DNA of 64,000 bases, from the NCBI GenBank assembly GCA_963590855.1, contig CAVAQT010000010.1, positions 12,043 to 76,042 of the forward strand, in the 5' to 3' direction. Origin of the DNA: Ruminococcus_C sp963590855 (GTDB lineage Bacteria > Bacillota > Clostridia > Oscillospirales > Ruminococcaceae). This document shows positions 36,463-46,212 of the stretch, in pieces. Under the pieces are notes generated by a model. It saw only the letters and a list, made by a program, of their open reading frames with translations. It searched no databases and was not told the DNA's origin. How positions within the stretch are numbered: position 1 is the stretch's first letter; every line of letters starts with the position of its first letter. The position numbers were made by a program, and so were the translations under genes.

Positions 36463-37049
36463 TGCTCTGTGTCACCAACCGAAAGCTGTGCCGGGGCAGC
36501 TTTTTGGCGCGAATCGAACAGCTTGCCGCAGGAGGTGCAGACGGGATCCTGCTCCGAGAGAAGGATCTGTCCCCGGCTGCATACACTGCTCTTGCCGCAG
36601 AGTGTCTGGACATTTGCCGACGCTATCACACACCCCTCTGGCTGAACAGCTTTTCGGAAACGGCGCAGGCGCTGCGTCTGCCGGTACAGCTGCCGCTTTC
36701 CCTGCTGCAAAGTCTGACAGAAGCTGAAAAAGAACAGCTCCCGGCAATTGGCGCGTCTGTGCACAGCCTGGCAGATGCGCAGCTGGCGGAGCGCCTGGGT
36801 GCGGACTGGCTGATCGCCGGACACATTTTCCCTACTGCCTGCAAGCCAGATCTCCCGCCGCGAGGGCTGTCCTTTCTTCGGGAGATCTGTGACAGCATTT
36901 CCATCCCGGTCTATGCCATCGGCGGCATAACACCGGAGCGGCAGACAGCTATCCGGCAGGCAGGCGCTTCCGGCTGCTGCGTCATGTCACAAATGATGCA
37001 GTGTGAAGATCCAAAGGCAGAATTACAAAAATGGAGGAATCAAGCTTGA
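36459..37049 (+). CDS. thiE: Thiamine-phosphate synthase ThiE (or TenI-like)
   Basis: Joins the pyrimidine and thiazole moieties to thiamine phosphate. 196 aa, slightly short for ThiE (~210). Recognisable stretches are GADGILLREKDL, IGASVHSL, GHIFPTACKP and IPVYAIGGI. The shortness and divergent start (MMLCVTNRKLC) leave a TenI-like thiazole tautomerase as an alternative. Overlaps thiH by 4 bp and the next gene by 19 bp. Confidence 0.82.
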   Translation: MMLCVTNRKLCRGSFLARIEQLAAGGADGILLREKDLSPAAYTALAAECLDICRRYHTPLWLNSFSETAQALRLPVQLPLSLLQSLTEAEKEQLPAIGASVHSLADAQLAERLGADWLIAGHIFPTACKPDLPPRGLSFLREICDSISIPVYAIGGITPERQTAIRQAGASGCCVMSQMMQCEDPKAELQKWRNQA

Positions 37050-37732
37050 GTCAATCATTCGTCAAAAACCCATTATTCAAAGATACGGTACAACGATATC
37101 TGTTATTTATCATCGGTCTCTTTTTCAGCGCCCTCGGCGTAGCAATCACCAAAAAAGGCGAGCTGGGCGTTTCGCCCATTTCCTCGGTGGCAAATGTGAT
37201 GAGCATTCAGCTGCCGCAGCTTTCCCTGGGATACTGGCTCATTATCTGGAACTGTGTGCTGATCCTGGGACAGATCTTATTGCTGCGAAAAAAGTTTCAG
37301 TGGATCCAGCTGTTACAAGTGCCGCTTTCATTTTTATTTGGATGGTTCACCGATTTCGGTGTATGGCTGATCTCGTTTTTTGAACCGAAAAACTACATTG
37401 TACAGATTTTGCTGGTGTTGGCCGGCACTGTCGTTCTTGGCTTCGGCATTTCGCTGGCAGTTACCGCAAACGTCATTTTAAACTCCGGCGAGGCCTTTGT
37501 CAAAGCGCTCTCCGACACCATCCACAAAGAATTTGGCAACGTAAAGATCGTGTTTGATGTCAGCTGTGTTGTGGTGGCAGTCATTTTGTCGTTCCTGTTC
37601 TTCCGTCGGTTGGAGGGCACACGGGAAGGCACGATCATTGCCGCTCTCTGCACCGGCTTTGTGGTGAAATTTTTCAGCAAATACACTGCACCGCCCATTG
37701 AGAGATTTTTCGCCAAAAACATACAATCCTAA
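37031..37732 (+). CDS. YczE/YitT-like membrane protein
   Basis: 233 aa with five to six membrane helices. The sequence GLFFSALGVAITKKGELGVSP near the N terminus matches the YczE/YyaS family. It is translationally coupled to thiE (19-bp overlap), so a role in thiamine-precursor transport is possible but is only inferred from position. Closed by the terminator at 37751-37783. Confidence 0.75.
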   Translation: MEESSLSQSFVKNPLFKDTVQRYLLFIIGLFFSALGVAITKKGELGVSPISSVANVMSIQLPQLSLGYWLIIWNCVLILGQILLLRKKFQWIQLLQVPLSFLFGWFTDFGVWLISFFEPKNYIVQILLVLAGTVVLGFGISLAVTANVILNSGEAFVKALSDTIHKEFGNVKIVFDVSCVVVAVILSFLFFRRLEGTREGTIIAALCTGFVVKFFSKYTAPPIERFFAKNIQS

Positions 37733-37750
37733 ACGCATCCCATAAAACAA

Positions 37751-37783
37751 AAAACCTGTCCTATGTTTGGTAGGACAGGTTTT
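37751..37783. terminator. Bidirectional terminator between the thi operon and clpX
   Basis: 13-bp perfect stem AAAACCTGTCCTA (37751-37763) with TAGGACAGGTTTT (37771-37783), 7-nt loop. Confidence 0.92.
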
Positions 37784-37798
37784 CTGTTTCTGCAAAAT

Positions 37799-39097
37799 TT
37801 AGAGCGCCGCTTCTTCCGGCGGAATGTTTTCGATTTCCTTGCCGTCAGCATCGTAGAATTTCGGGCGCGCTGTGCCGTTGACACAGTCGGCATTGACCAC
37901 GATCTTCTTTACATTATCCACAGAAGGCGTGGTGTACATGCTGTCCATCAGCGTTGCTTCCATAATGGAACGCAGTCCGCGAGCACCGGTTTTCCGAGCA
38001 ATTGCTTCGGTCGCAACTGCTGTCAATGCATCGTCAGTCAGTTCCAACTGGATGTTATCGAAGTCAAACAGCTTCTGGTACTGTTTTACCAGAGCGTTCT
38101 TCGGCTCTGTCAGAATGCGGATCAGTGCCGCTTCATCCAGATCGTCCAAAGTGGTGATGACCGGCAGTCTGCCGACCAACTCCGGAACCAAACCGAACTT
38201 CACCAGATCCTGCGGTGTGACCTGACGGAAGATGTTGACCAGATCCTTTTTCTGCTGTGCGATCGGCGCATCAAAGCCCAACGCTGCCGGAGCCATACGC
38301 TTCTGGATCAGCTTTTCCAATCCGTCGAATGCGCCGCCGCAAATAAACAGGATGTTCCGTGTATCCACATGGATAAACTCCTGATTCGGGTGCTTTCTGC
38401 CGCCCTGGGGCGGTACATTGGAGACAGTGCCTTCGATGATCTTCAACAGTGCCTGCTGTACGCCTTCACCGCTGACATCTCTGGTCAGCGAAACATTCTC
38501 CGACTTCCGGGAGATCTTGTCGATCTCATCGATATAGATGATGCCGCGTTCTGCCGCCTCTACATCAAAATCCGCTGCCTGGAGCAAGCGCTGCAATACG
38601 TTTTCCACGTCGTCGCCCACATAGCCGGCTTCGGTAATGGTCGTTGCATCGGCAATGGCAAACGGTACGTCCAGGATCTTTGCGAGTGTCTGCGCCAGAT
38701 AAGTTTTTCCGACACCAGTCGGACCGAGCAGCAGGACGTTGCTCTTCTGGAGTTCCACATCCCGCGCTGCGTCTTCCTTGGACTGGTTCAGGATGCGCTT
38801 ATAGTGGTTATAAACCGATACGGAAAGGGTGATCTTCGCCAGATCCTGTCCAACCACATACTCATCCAGTGTCTTTTTGATCTCAGCCGGTTTCAGCAGC
38901 CGAATCTCAGACGGTGCTTTTGACTTTTTCTTTTTGTCTGCGTTGTCCGCTGCCGGATTCACCGGCCCATACAGCATTTCATAGCAATAGGTCACGCACT
39001 CGCTGCAAATATTCACATCTGCCGCGGAGATCATGCCCTCTACCATATGTTCCGGCTTGCCGCAGAAATTGCATCGTTTTTCTTTTTTCTCGTCCAT
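37799..39097 (-). CDS. clpX: ClpX ATPase, unfoldase of ClpXP
   Basis: 432 aa AAA+ unfoldase that feeds substrates to ClpP. N-terminal zinc-binding domain CNFCGKPEHM plus CSECVTYC; Walker A LLGPTGVGKT (about residue 121), Walker B IIYIDEIDK, and the pore loop GYVG (AGYVGDDV). A C-terminal arginine sensor region follows. ATG 39097, 12 bp after the clpP stop: clpP-clpX form one unit downstream of tig. Confidence 0.97.
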   Translation of the reverse strand: MDEKKEKRCNFCGKPEHMVEGMISAADVNICSECVTYCYEMLYGPVNPAADNADKKKKSKAPSEIRLLKPAEIKKTLDEYVVGQDLAKITLSVSVYNHYKRILNQSKEDAARDVELQKSNVLLLGPTGVGKTYLAQTLAKILDVPFAIADATTITEAGYVGDDVENVLQRLLQAADFDVEAAERGIIYIDEIDKISRKSENVSLTRDVSGEGVQQALLKIIEGTVSNVPPQGGRKHPNQEFIHVDTRNILFICGGAFDGLEKLIQKRMAPAALGFDAPIAQQKKDLVNIFRQVTPQDLVKFGLVPELVGRLPVITTLDDLDEAALIRILTEPKNALVKQYQKLFDFDNIQLELTDDALTAVATEAIARKTGARGLRSIMEATLMDSMYTTPSVDNVKKIVVNADCVNGTARPKFYDADGKEIENIPPEEAAL

Positions 39098-39109
39098 TTC
39101 GGCTCCCCT

Positions 39110-39700
39110 TTATCTATGCGCGATCACCTTATCGATCAGACCGTACTCCTTTGCCTCAGCGGCATACATATAATTGTCGCGCTCTGTGTCTCTTTCGATG
39201 ACCTCTAACGGCTTTCCGGTGTTTTCTGCCAGGATCTCGTTCATCTTCTGACGAACGCGAACCAGGTGATCCGATGCGATCTTGATGTCGGTGCACTGAC
39301 CGGACAGGCCGCCGGAGATCAGCGGCTGGTGAATCATGATCTCACTGTTGGGCAGTGCAATACGCTTGCCCTTTGCGCCGGAAGAAAGCAGGAATGCACC
39401 CATGGAAGCAGCCATACCGATGCAGATGGTGGAAACGTCGCACTTGATATACTGCATGGTGTCATAGATCGCCATACCAGCTGTGATCGAACCGCCGGGG
39501 CTGTTGATGTACAGTGAGATGTCCTTTTCGTTATCCTGACCCTCCAGGTACAGCAGCTGTGCAACAACCAGACTGGCGGTTGCATCATTGACCTGATCGG
39601 ACAGCATAATGATACGGTCATTCAGCAGGCGGGAGAAAATATCGTAAGAACGCTCGCCGCGGCTGGTCTGTTCTACAACGTAAGGTACTAAACTACTCAT
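39110..39700 (-). CDS. clpP: ClpP protease subunit
   Basis: Serine protease barrel, 196 aa. Catalytic Ser in GMAASMGAFLL, His in EIMIHQPL and Asp in RDTERDNYM are present. I choose ATG 39700 (MSSLVPYVVEQTSRGERSYD), where AAGGA lies 8 nt upstream; an ATG two codons earlier at 39706 is too close to that site. Located between tig and clpX, the common Firmicutes order tig-clpP-clpX. Confidence 0.96.
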   Translation of the reverse strand: MSSLVPYVVEQTSRGERSYDIFSRLLNDRIIMLSDQVNDATASLVVAQLLYLEGQDNEKDISLYINSPGGSITAGMAIYDTMQYIKCDVSTICIGMAASMGAFLLSSGAKGKRIALPNSEIMIHQPLISGGLSGQCTDIKIASDHLVRVRQKMNEILAENTGKPLEVIERDTERDNYMYAAEAKEYGLIDKVIAHR

Positions 39701-39813
39701 GTTCATCTTCCTTTCTAAAATCGACACATTCCGAAAAATGTGCACATACCACAGAGGGCGAACCAAGAGTTCGCCCGTCTGTTTTCATCTATTTTTCTAA
39801 TTGCCTGTTCGGA

Positions 39814-41142
39814 TTATTCCTCAGTTGCTGCAGCTTCTTCTGCCGGTGCTTCTTCCGGAGCATCGGTAGCAACAGCAGCTTCCTTTACCAGATCCATTGC
39901 CTTTGTTGCCAGCATGTCCTCACGCAGATCTTCCAGATAAATGCGCTTCTTTACATCCTCAGCAGTCATGTTGTTCTCTTCTGCCAGGCGATTTACTTCA
40001 GCTTCCAGATCTTCGTCAGAAACTTCCAGCTTTTCCAGTTCAGCAACCTTTTCCAGAGCCAGACGCAACTTTACTTCGTTCTCTGCGCGCTCCAGATAGG
40101 TTTCCTTCAGTGCATCCTGATCCATGCCAGTGTACTGCAGATACAGATCCATGGAAACGCCCTGTGCCTTCAGCTGATTTGCGAACTGGTTCATCAGGCT
40201 GTCTGCGCGGTGCTCAAACATGCAGTGCGGAACCGGATCGGTAACCTTTTCGATCAGTTTCAGAGTAACTGCGTTCTCAAAAGAGTTGGTTGCAGCATTC
40301 TCAGCATTTTCTTCCAGCTTCTTGCGAACGTCAGCCTTCAGCTCGTCTACGGTGTCAAAGTCAGAAGTATCCTTTACGAACTCATCATCCAGCTCCGGCA
40401 GCTCTTCGTGAGAGATGCTGTTGATGGAGCAGTGGAATACAGCTTCCTTGCCTGCATACTCTTCCATCTGATAATCTTCCGGGAAAGTAACAGTAACGTC
40501 AAATTCTTCGCCGATGTTGTGACCAGCTACCTGCTCCTCAAAGCCCGGGATAAACTGACCGCTGCCCAGCTTCAGCTGATAGTTCTCGCCCTTGCCGCCG
40601 TCAAATGCCTCGTCGCCGAAGAAGCCCTCAAAGTTCAGGTTTACTTCGTCGCCCATTTCAGCTGCGCGATCGTCAACAGAAACAACGCGGGCATTGCGCT
40701 GACGCATATTCTCGATCTGCTGATCTACGTCTGCATCGGTGATTTCCTTGACAACCTTCGGTGCTTCGATGCCCTTATAGCCTTCCAGAGTGATCTCCGG
40801 CTTGGTTACGCAGATCACCTTCATGGTAACGCCGTCTTCCTTGCTGACAGCAGTTACTTCTACCTTCGGGGTGTCCACAACATTCAGCTTGTTGTCAACG
40901 ATCAGAGCCGGCAGTTCCATGTTCAGCAGTGCGTTGATCGCATCCTCATAGAATACGTTCTCGCCATATGTTCTCTCGCACATTTTCCGCGGCACTTTGC
41001 CCTTGCGAAAGCCCGGCATAGAGATATTCTTCTTCTGACGCTGATAAGCAGCTTCTACTGCTTTTTCAAAGCTCTCTGCATCAATTTCAACGACCAGTTC
41101 GGTCATGTTAACATCTGTTTTGTTTGAAGATTTCAGATTCAT
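39814..41142 (-). CDS. tig: Trigger factor, ribosome-associated chaperone
   Basis: 442 aa. N-terminal ribosome-binding domain with the signature loop GFRKGKVPRKM (about residue 43), central FKBP-type PPIase domain (about 155-240) and C-terminal helical chaperone arms ending in an Ala/Glu-rich acidic tail. ATG 41142 (MNLKSSNKTDVNMTEL) follows GGAGG; an in-frame extension to 41181 has no ribosome site. A TATAAT at 41263-41258 (minus) is the likely promoter core. Confidence 0.96.
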   Translation of the reverse strand: MNLKSSNKTDVNMTELVVEIDAESFEKAVEAAYQRQKKNISMPGFRKGKVPRKMCERTYGENVFYEDAINALLNMELPALIVDNKLNVVDTPKVEVTAVSKEDGVTMKVICVTKPEITLEGYKGIEAPKVVKEITDADVDQQIENMRQRNARVVSVDDRAAEMGDEVNLNFEGFFGDEAFDGGKGENYQLKLGSGQFIPGFEEQVAGHNIGEEFDVTVTFPEDYQMEEYAGKEAVFHCSINSISHEELPELDDEFVKDTSDFDTVDELKADVRKKLEENAENAATNSFENAVTLKLIEKVTDPVPHCMFEHRADSLMNQFANQLKAQGVSMDLYLQYTGMDQDALKETYLERAENEVKLRLALEKVAELEKLEVSDEDLEAEVNRLAEENNMTAEDVKKRIYLEDLREDMLATKAMDLVKEAAVATDAPEEAPAEEAAATEE

Positions 41143-41318
41143 GTTTGGTATCCTCCAATTGATGATTACAATACCTTCCATTACAACGTATGGAAAATGG
41201 AAGGATTGATTTTATCGATGATATGCGGGCGCCTTAAAATGCGCACACGCTCTCATTATTATAGCATATTTGGCCCGTTTTGGCTAGTGGATTTCCGCAC
41301 TTCTCTATTTTGTACAAT

Positions 41319-42008
41319 TCAGAGCACCTGCTCCGGCACAAATTGTAGATAATCACTAGAGATCATGCGCATTTCCGTTTCTTCATACTTTCCCTGAAAT
41401 GCGAAATTGTGACCCTTTCCGTGAACATGTCCGTAATAGCAGCGCTGAATGTGAAATTCATGCAGCACCTCCAGGATCTCATAGTTCATGGATGTACCGT
41501 AGATGGGCGGATAATGCAGGAACACAATGGGTTCCAGACCGGCATTCACTGCGGACTGCACAGAGACCCGGAGACGCTGGACTTCTCTTGCGAGGATCTT
41601 CGCATCTGCGGCTTCGCCCTGCATGCTCACCCAGCCGCGTGTACCGCAAATGCCGTACTGTCCGAACGCATAGTGGTTATTATGCAGGATATGCATGGTG
41701 TCAAAGCCGTGGGCAGTGAAGAAATCCTCCATTTTTTTCAGCGAAGTCCACCAGTAGTCGTGGTTGCCTTTCAGCAGGATCTTCTGGCCAGGCAGCTTTT
41801 GCACAAAAGCAAAGTCTGCCTCAGATTGCGCCAGTGTCATGCCCCAGGAAAAATCCCCTGCCAGCACTACCACATCCTCCGGTGCAATTCGTTCGCGCCA
41901 GTTCTGTTCCAACAGGCTCTGATAGTTTTTCCAGCCGCCGAAAATATCCATGGGCTTGTCCGGTACGCCAAAGGAAAGGTGCAGGTCGCCTATGGTAAAT
42001 AAACGCAT
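41319..42008 (-). CDS. Calcineurin-like metallophosphoesterase
   Basis: 229 aa. Metal-binding motifs in order: GDLHLSFG (D-x-H), VVLAGDFSWGM (GD), LLKGNHDYWW (GNHD), and GHVHGKGH near the C terminus, so the dinuclear site is complete. It resembles clostridial uncharacterised phosphoesterases; the substrate is unknown. ATG 42008 is preferred over GTG 42014. It follows thrC by 11 bp on the same strand. Confidence 0.88.
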   Translation of the reverse strand: MRLFTIGDLHLSFGVPDKPMDIFGGWKNYQSLLEQNWRERIAPEDVVVLAGDFSWGMTLAQSEADFAFVQKLPGQKILLKGNHDYWWTSLKKMEDFFTAHGFDTMHILHNNHYAFGQYGICGTRGWVSMQGEAADAKILAREVQRLRVSVQSAVNAGLEPIVFLHYPPIYGTSMNYEILEVLHEFHIQRCYYGHVHGKGHNFAFQGKYEETEMRMISSDYLQFVPEQVL

Positions 42009-42019
42009 GGGCACCCCAT

Positions 42020-43528
42020 TCAGGACAGGTGCAGTTCCTGCAATACGAACTGCTGCATTTCGGACTTATCAATGCTGCCGTCAAAACGGCGCGGCTTTGT
42101 TTTCAGCGCTGCCAGAGACTGCGGGATCTCCATAGAGGAGATCTCGTGGAGCAACTCTACCATATCGTACTCATCGGTGCCGTCTGCCGGCTTTTTGCCC
42201 AGTGCGTCCAGAACGCTTGCACTGAACTTGAACGGGCTTGCGGTAGAAGCGATCAGTGTCTTTGTGGTGTCGCCAGTCTCCTTGCGGTAATCCTCATACA
42301 CCTTTACTGCAACTGCTGTATGGGTATCGCAGGTGTAGCCGTACTTCTGGTACAGTTCTGCGATAGTTGCCTTTGTCTCGGCATCGTCGCAGAAACCACC
42401 GTAGAACTGCTCTGTCAGCTTGGCCTTGACAGCATCGGTTACCTCATAAGTTCCCTTTTCCGCCAGTGCAGTGAACCACGCGCGGATCTGTGCATCATCT
42501 TCGCCGGTCAGCAGATACAGCAGACGCTCCAGATTGCTGGAGATCAGGATATCCATTGACGGAGAAGTGGTCGGATAAAATTCACGATTCCGGTTATACA
42601 CGCCGGTGCGGATAAAGTCTGTCAGCACCTTATTGATATTGGAGGCACAGATCAGCTTTCCGAGAGGCACGCCCATCATCTTTGCATAGTACGCAGCCAG
42701 AATGTTGCCGAAGTTGCCGGTAGGAACAACGACATTCAGCAGATCACCATAAGCGATCTCGCCGGATTCTGCCAGGGAAACATAGGAGGAAACATAGTAC
42801 ACGATCTGCGGTACCAGTCTGCCCCAGTTGATGGAGTTTGCGCTGGAAAATGTCATGCCGCCCTTTTCCAGAGCATCCAGTACCTTGTGATCGGTAAAGA
42901 TCTTCTTTACGCCGCTCTGGCAGTCGTCAAAATTGCCCTTTACTGCGCACACGGTGACATTTTCGCCTTCCTGTGTGACCATCTGGCGCTTCTGCATGTC
43001 GCTGACACCCTCGACCGGATAGAATACCATGATCTCTGTGCCCGGAACGTCCTTGAAGCCTTCCAGTGCTGCCTTGCCGGTATCACCGGAAGTTGCAACC
43101 AGAATCACGACCTTCTTGTCCATCTTCAGCTTCTTGACCGCAGTGGTCAGGAAGTACGGCAGGATCTGAAGCGCCATGTCCTTAAATGCACAGGTGGGAC
43201 CGTGCCACAGCTCCAGCATATAAGTACCCTCGAACAGGTGCGCGATCTCTGCAATATTCTCTGTGTCAAACGCCTTTGTTGTATAGGCGCTCTCTGTGCA
43301 GTAACGCAGTTCTGCTTCTGTGTAATCGGTCAGATACTTCGAGAACACAAAAGCTGCCCGCTGTGCATAATTCATGCCAGCCAGCGATTTCAGTTCGTCC
43401 ATGGAAATCGAAGGAATGGACTCCGGTACAAACAGACCGCCTTCTTCCGAAATTCCCTTTGCAATTGCAGCTGCGCTTTCTACACGGATGCTGCTGTCTC
43501 TGGTGCTCTTGTAAAACACTGTTACCAC
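42020..43528 (-). CDS. thrC: Threonine synthase
   Basis: PLP enzyme converting O-phosphohomoserine to threonine. 502 aa, the long clostridial/proteobacterial type. The PLP lysine is in GPTCAFKDMALQ (about residue 114) and the cofactor phosphate loop in VPTGNFGNILAA. The start is a GTG: 43528, or the GTG three codons later at 43519, which is better spaced from AGGGTGG. Confidence 0.95.
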   Translation of the reverse strand: MVTVFYKSTRDSSIRVESAAAIAKGISEEGGLFVPESIPSISMDELKSLAGMNYAQRAAFVFSKYLTDYTEAELRYCTESAYTTKAFDTENIAEIAHLFEGTYMLELWHGPTCAFKDMALQILPYFLTTAVKKLKMDKKVVILVATSGDTGKAALEGFKDVPGTEIMVFYPVEGVSDMQKRQMVTQEGENVTVCAVKGNFDDCQSGVKKIFTDHKVLDALEKGGMTFSSANSINWGRLVPQIVYYVSSYVSLAESGEIAYGDLLNVVVPTGNFGNILAAYYAKMMGVPLGKLICASNINKVLTDFIRTGVYNRNREFYPTTSPSMDILISSNLERLLYLLTGEDDAQIRAWFTALAEKGTYEVTDAVKAKLTEQFYGGFCDDAETKATIAELYQKYGYTCDTHTAVAVKVYEDYRKETGDTTKTLIASTASPFKFSASVLDALGKKPADGTDEYDMVELLHEISSMEIPQSLAALKTKPRRFDGSIDKSEMQQFVLQELHLS

Positions 43529-43551
43529 CCTTTTCCCGGCAGTTCTACTGC

Positions 43552-43935
43552 CTAAAATATAAAATCACTGCCCGTTGCATCAAATGCGTTTTCCAGATAA
43601 TCCACCGAAAGAACGCGCTTTCCCTGCATCTCTACGCAGGCGATGTCAAACCGCGGCTGAAGCTGTGTGGGATGCGCTGCGCACCACATCGCTGCCGCCT
43701 GGATCAAACGAGCCTGTTTCTTTTCCGTCACATCATCAAAGCCGGAGGTCAGACTGCCTGGTTTTCGCGTTTTTACTTCCACAAACACCAGATATTCCGC
43801 ATCCTCTGCAATGATATCGATCTCGCCGCCGCGAATGCAAAAGTTCCGCTTTACAATGGAATAGCCCTGCTGTTCCATTCGCCGGCAGACCTCTGTCTCC
43901 CCCAGGCGGCCGATCTCAGTCGTTTTCATTTTCAT
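43552..43935 (-). CDS. yraN: UPF0102 (YraN) endonuclease-like protein
   Basis: 127 aa from ATG 43935 (MKMKTTEIGRLGETEVCRRM), overlapping the rnhB end by 20 bp. The PD-(D/E)xK nuclease-like core is visible: GGEIDIIAEDAEYLVFVEVKTRK contains D-x-I and E-V-K. Function not established; genes of this family commonly follow rnhB and ylqF, as here. A long in-frame extension upstream lies inside rnhB and is not coding. Confidence 0.88.
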   Translation of the reverse strand: MKMKTTEIGRLGETEVCRRMEQQGYSIVKRNFCIRGGEIDIIAEDAEYLVFVEVKTRKPGSLTSGFDDVTEKKQARLIQAAAMWCAAHPTQLQPRFDIACVEMQGKRVLSVDYLENAFDATGSDFIF

Positions 43936-44566
43936 GTTTTTGATACAGCTTCCGCAAAAAGCTGGGACGATGCGCCGGACATGGCCCATACTGCAGGATC
44001 GCCTCGCAGTGTGCCTTTGTGCCATAGCCCTTATGTTTCGCAAACCCGTACTGCGGATACGCCTTGTCCAACTCGTAAAGTGTCCGGTCTCTGGACACCT
44101 TTGCCAGGATGGATGCCGCGGCAATGGCAGCCGAAGTAGCATCCCCCTTGATGACAGTCTCCGCCGGAACAGAAAGCTGCGGCAGACGGTTGCCGTCGAT
44201 CAGCACCAGTCCCGGCTGTACAGACAAACCGGCAACGGCGCGCTGCATGGCAAGCATCGTCGCGCCGAGGATGTTCAGTTCCTCGATCTCTGCCACATTT
44301 GCAGATGCCACACAGTACGCCAGACAAGCGGACTGCACCTCTTCAAAAAGCGATTTCCGCTTTTTCTCTGTCATTTTCTTGCTGTCATTCAGTCCCGAAA
44401 CCATAGGCTTCGATGGATCCAGGATCACCGCTGCGGCATAGACATCTCCGGCGAGAGGCCCTCGTCCGGCTTCATCCACACCGCAAAGCAGCACGTCGCC
44501 GGCTGCCTTTTCCGCATCCCAGGCGTACAGTTCTTCCGTTGCCTTTTTCGGCGCAGTTTTAGCCAT
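43916..44566 (-). CDS. rnhB: Ribonuclease HII
   Basis: Removes ribonucleotides from DNA-RNA hybrids. 216 aa; active-site motif GVDEAGRGPLAG, then the second acidic residue in LIDGN and the third in SRDRTLYELD region. ATG 44566 overlaps the ylqF stop by 8 bp. The N-terminal ~25 residues before the nuclease core are a short extension. Confidence 0.95.
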   Translation of the reverse strand: MAKTAPKKATEELYAWDAEKAAGDVLLCGVDEAGRGPLAGDVYAAAVILDPSKPMVSGLNDSKKMTEKKRKSLFEEVQSACLAYCVASANVAEIEELNILGATMLAMQRAVAGLSVQPGLVLIDGNRLPQLSVPAETVIKGDATSAAIAAASILAKVSRDRTLYELDKAYPQYGFAKHKGYGTKAHCEAILQYGPCPAHRPSFLRKLYQKHENEND

Positions 44567-45452
44567 TCTGCGCCTCCTGTTCCGGCAGTTCCAGCGTAAT
44601 GCGTCCCAGTTTTCCGCTGCGGAACTCGTCCAGCAGCGTGATCGCTGCGCGCTCTGTGTTTACCTCTCCCCCGGAGATCAGCATGCCGCGCTTTCTACCC
44701 AGCAGTTCCAGCATTGCAAAACCATCCTCACGGATCTCATCCAGTCCCGTCATTTTGTAGCGCTGCTCCAGTGCCTTAGGATAGGACACCGCAAGCCGCT
44801 GCAGCAGCAGGCAGGCAAGCGCTTCCAGATCCATGACGTCATCATTGATCGCACCGGTAAAGGCAAGCTTCTGCGCCACTGTCTGGTCATCGAATTTTGG
44901 CCAGAGAACGCCCGGCATATCCAGAAGTTCCATATTGCTGCCGATCTTCACCCACTGCTTTGTCCGTGTCACGCCAGGGCGATCCTCCACCTTTGCGCGC
45001 TTAGACTGCGCCATGCGGTTGATAAAAGAAGATTTTCCCACGTTCGGGATACCCACGACCATCAAACGAATGGGCGCGCCGGTCATGCCATGCGCAGCGC
45101 GCTTTTCCAGAAGCTCCGGCAAAAGCTGTTCCCGTACTGCGGGGGCAAAACCGGAAATACCCTTTCCGCTGCGGCAGTCCACGCCGAGAGCAACAAAGCC
45201 CTGCTTCCGGTATGCCGAGATCCAGCGAGAGGTGGCAGAAGGGTCTGCCATATCCGCCTTATTCAGCAAAAGCAGGCGCGGTTTTGCGCCTACCATACTG
45301 TCCATTTCCGGATTGCGGCTGCTCTGTGGCACCCGGGCATCCAGAATCTCTACCACTGCATCGACCAGCGACAGATTTGCCGCGATCATACGCCGTGTTT
45401 TTGTCATATGTCCGGGAAACCACTGGATGTTCCGCATCAGATCTTCTGCCAT
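44559..45452 (-). CDS. ylqF: Ribosome biogenesis GTPase YlqF/RbgA
   Basis: Circularly permuted GTPase required for late 50S subunit assembly. 297 aa from ATG 45452 (MAEDLMRNIQWFPGHMTKTR), preceded by GGAAAGGCGG. Permuted motif order: G4 LLNKADM before G1 GIPNVGKSSFINR and G3 DMPGVLWP. Its place next to rnhB and lepB and close to rplS is typical for Firmicutes. Confidence 0.96.
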   Translation of the reverse strand: MAEDLMRNIQWFPGHMTKTRRMIAANLSLVDAVVEILDARVPQSSRNPEMDSMVGAKPRLLLLNKADMADPSATSRWISAYRKQGFVALGVDCRSGKGISGFAPAVREQLLPELLEKRAAHGMTGAPIRLMVVGIPNVGKSSFINRMAQSKRAKVEDRPGVTRTKQWVKIGSNMELLDMPGVLWPKFDDQTVAQKLAFTGAINDDVMDLEALACLLLQRLAVSYPKALEQRYKMTGLDEIREDGFAMLELLGRKRGMLISGGEVNTERAAITLLDEFRSGKLGRITLELPEQEAQNG

Positions 45453-45484
45453 GTCAGCCGCCTTTCCAAAGTCCCTTTCCAGGG

Positions 45485-46123
45485 TCACTTCATGTTCTTA
45501 TAGATACTGCCGAAATTGTCCAGAGAGATCCGGAACATTGCCTTGCCGAGGATCGCATCCCGGGGCACAAAGCCCACGAACTGGGAGCGGCTGTCGGTGG
45601 AATTATTCCGGTTGTCACCCATGACAAAATAGTATCCCTCCGGCACTGTCACCGGATAGGAAGCAAAACCGTCCTCCTGGTTGGCAGTCAGCTGGCGAAT
45701 ATACGGTTCGTCCAGCACTTCGCCGTCCACGGTCACTGTTCCGGTCTCAAAGTCAATGTTGATCTCCTGTCCGCCGGTAGCGATCACACGCTTGATGAGG
45801 CGCTTCTCCTGGGGCAAACCATTGCCTTCCACCAGGTTTCCGTCTGCATCGTACAGATAGGAGTGCTCATTGCTGATAATCACAATATCACCGTATTTCG
45901 GCGTATACAAAAGGTCAGACATCAGCAGGCGATCCTTGTCGTGAAGTGTCTCCCGCATGGAATCGCCGTCCACCGTTACCGGACGGATCACATAGGCAAA
46001 CAGCATGATTACCACAAAAATGGAAACGAATACGGTCTCCAACACTTCTGCGACATCGCTCAGAAAAGAAGTTTTCTTCGGTTCCTGCTGCATTTTTTCT
46101 TCTTGATTTGTCTGCTGTTCCAT
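45485..46123 (-). CDS. lepB: Signal peptidase I
   Basis: Membrane serine protease that removes Sec signal peptides. One N-terminal anchor (VFVSIFVVIMLFAYVI), catalytic Ser in VDGDSMRETL, Lys in EKRLIKRVIATGG and the box GDNRNNSTDSR near the C terminus. The start is uncertain: I use ATG 46123 (MEQQTNQEEK) with GGAG 9 nt upstream; ATG 46138 and 46150 are in frame. Longer extensions run into the rplS terminator and are excluded. Confidence 0.93.
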   Translation of the reverse strand: MEQQTNQEEKMQQEPKKTSFLSDVAEVLETVFVSIFVVIMLFAYVIRPVTVDGDSMRETLHDKDRLLMSDLLYTPKYGDIVIISNEHSYLYDADGNLVEGNGLPQEKRLIKRVIATGGQEINIDFETGTVTVDGEVLDEPYIRQLTANQEDGFASYPVTVPEGYYFVMGDNRNNSTDSRSQFVGFVPRDAILGKAMFRISLDNFGSIYKNMK

Positions 46124-46180
46124 TCTACCGTTCTCCATTCTTCCGATCATCAGACCTGTAGATACCAAACAGGTTCTAAT

Positions 46181-46208
46181 AAAAAAGGGACAATACTGTC
46201 CCTTTTTT
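46181..46208. terminator. Terminator between rplS and lepB
   Basis: AAAAAAGGGACA (46181-46192) pairs with TGTCCCTTTTTT (46197-46208); loop ATAC. On the minus strand it closes rplS. Confidence 0.9.
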
Positions 46209-46212
46209 ACTG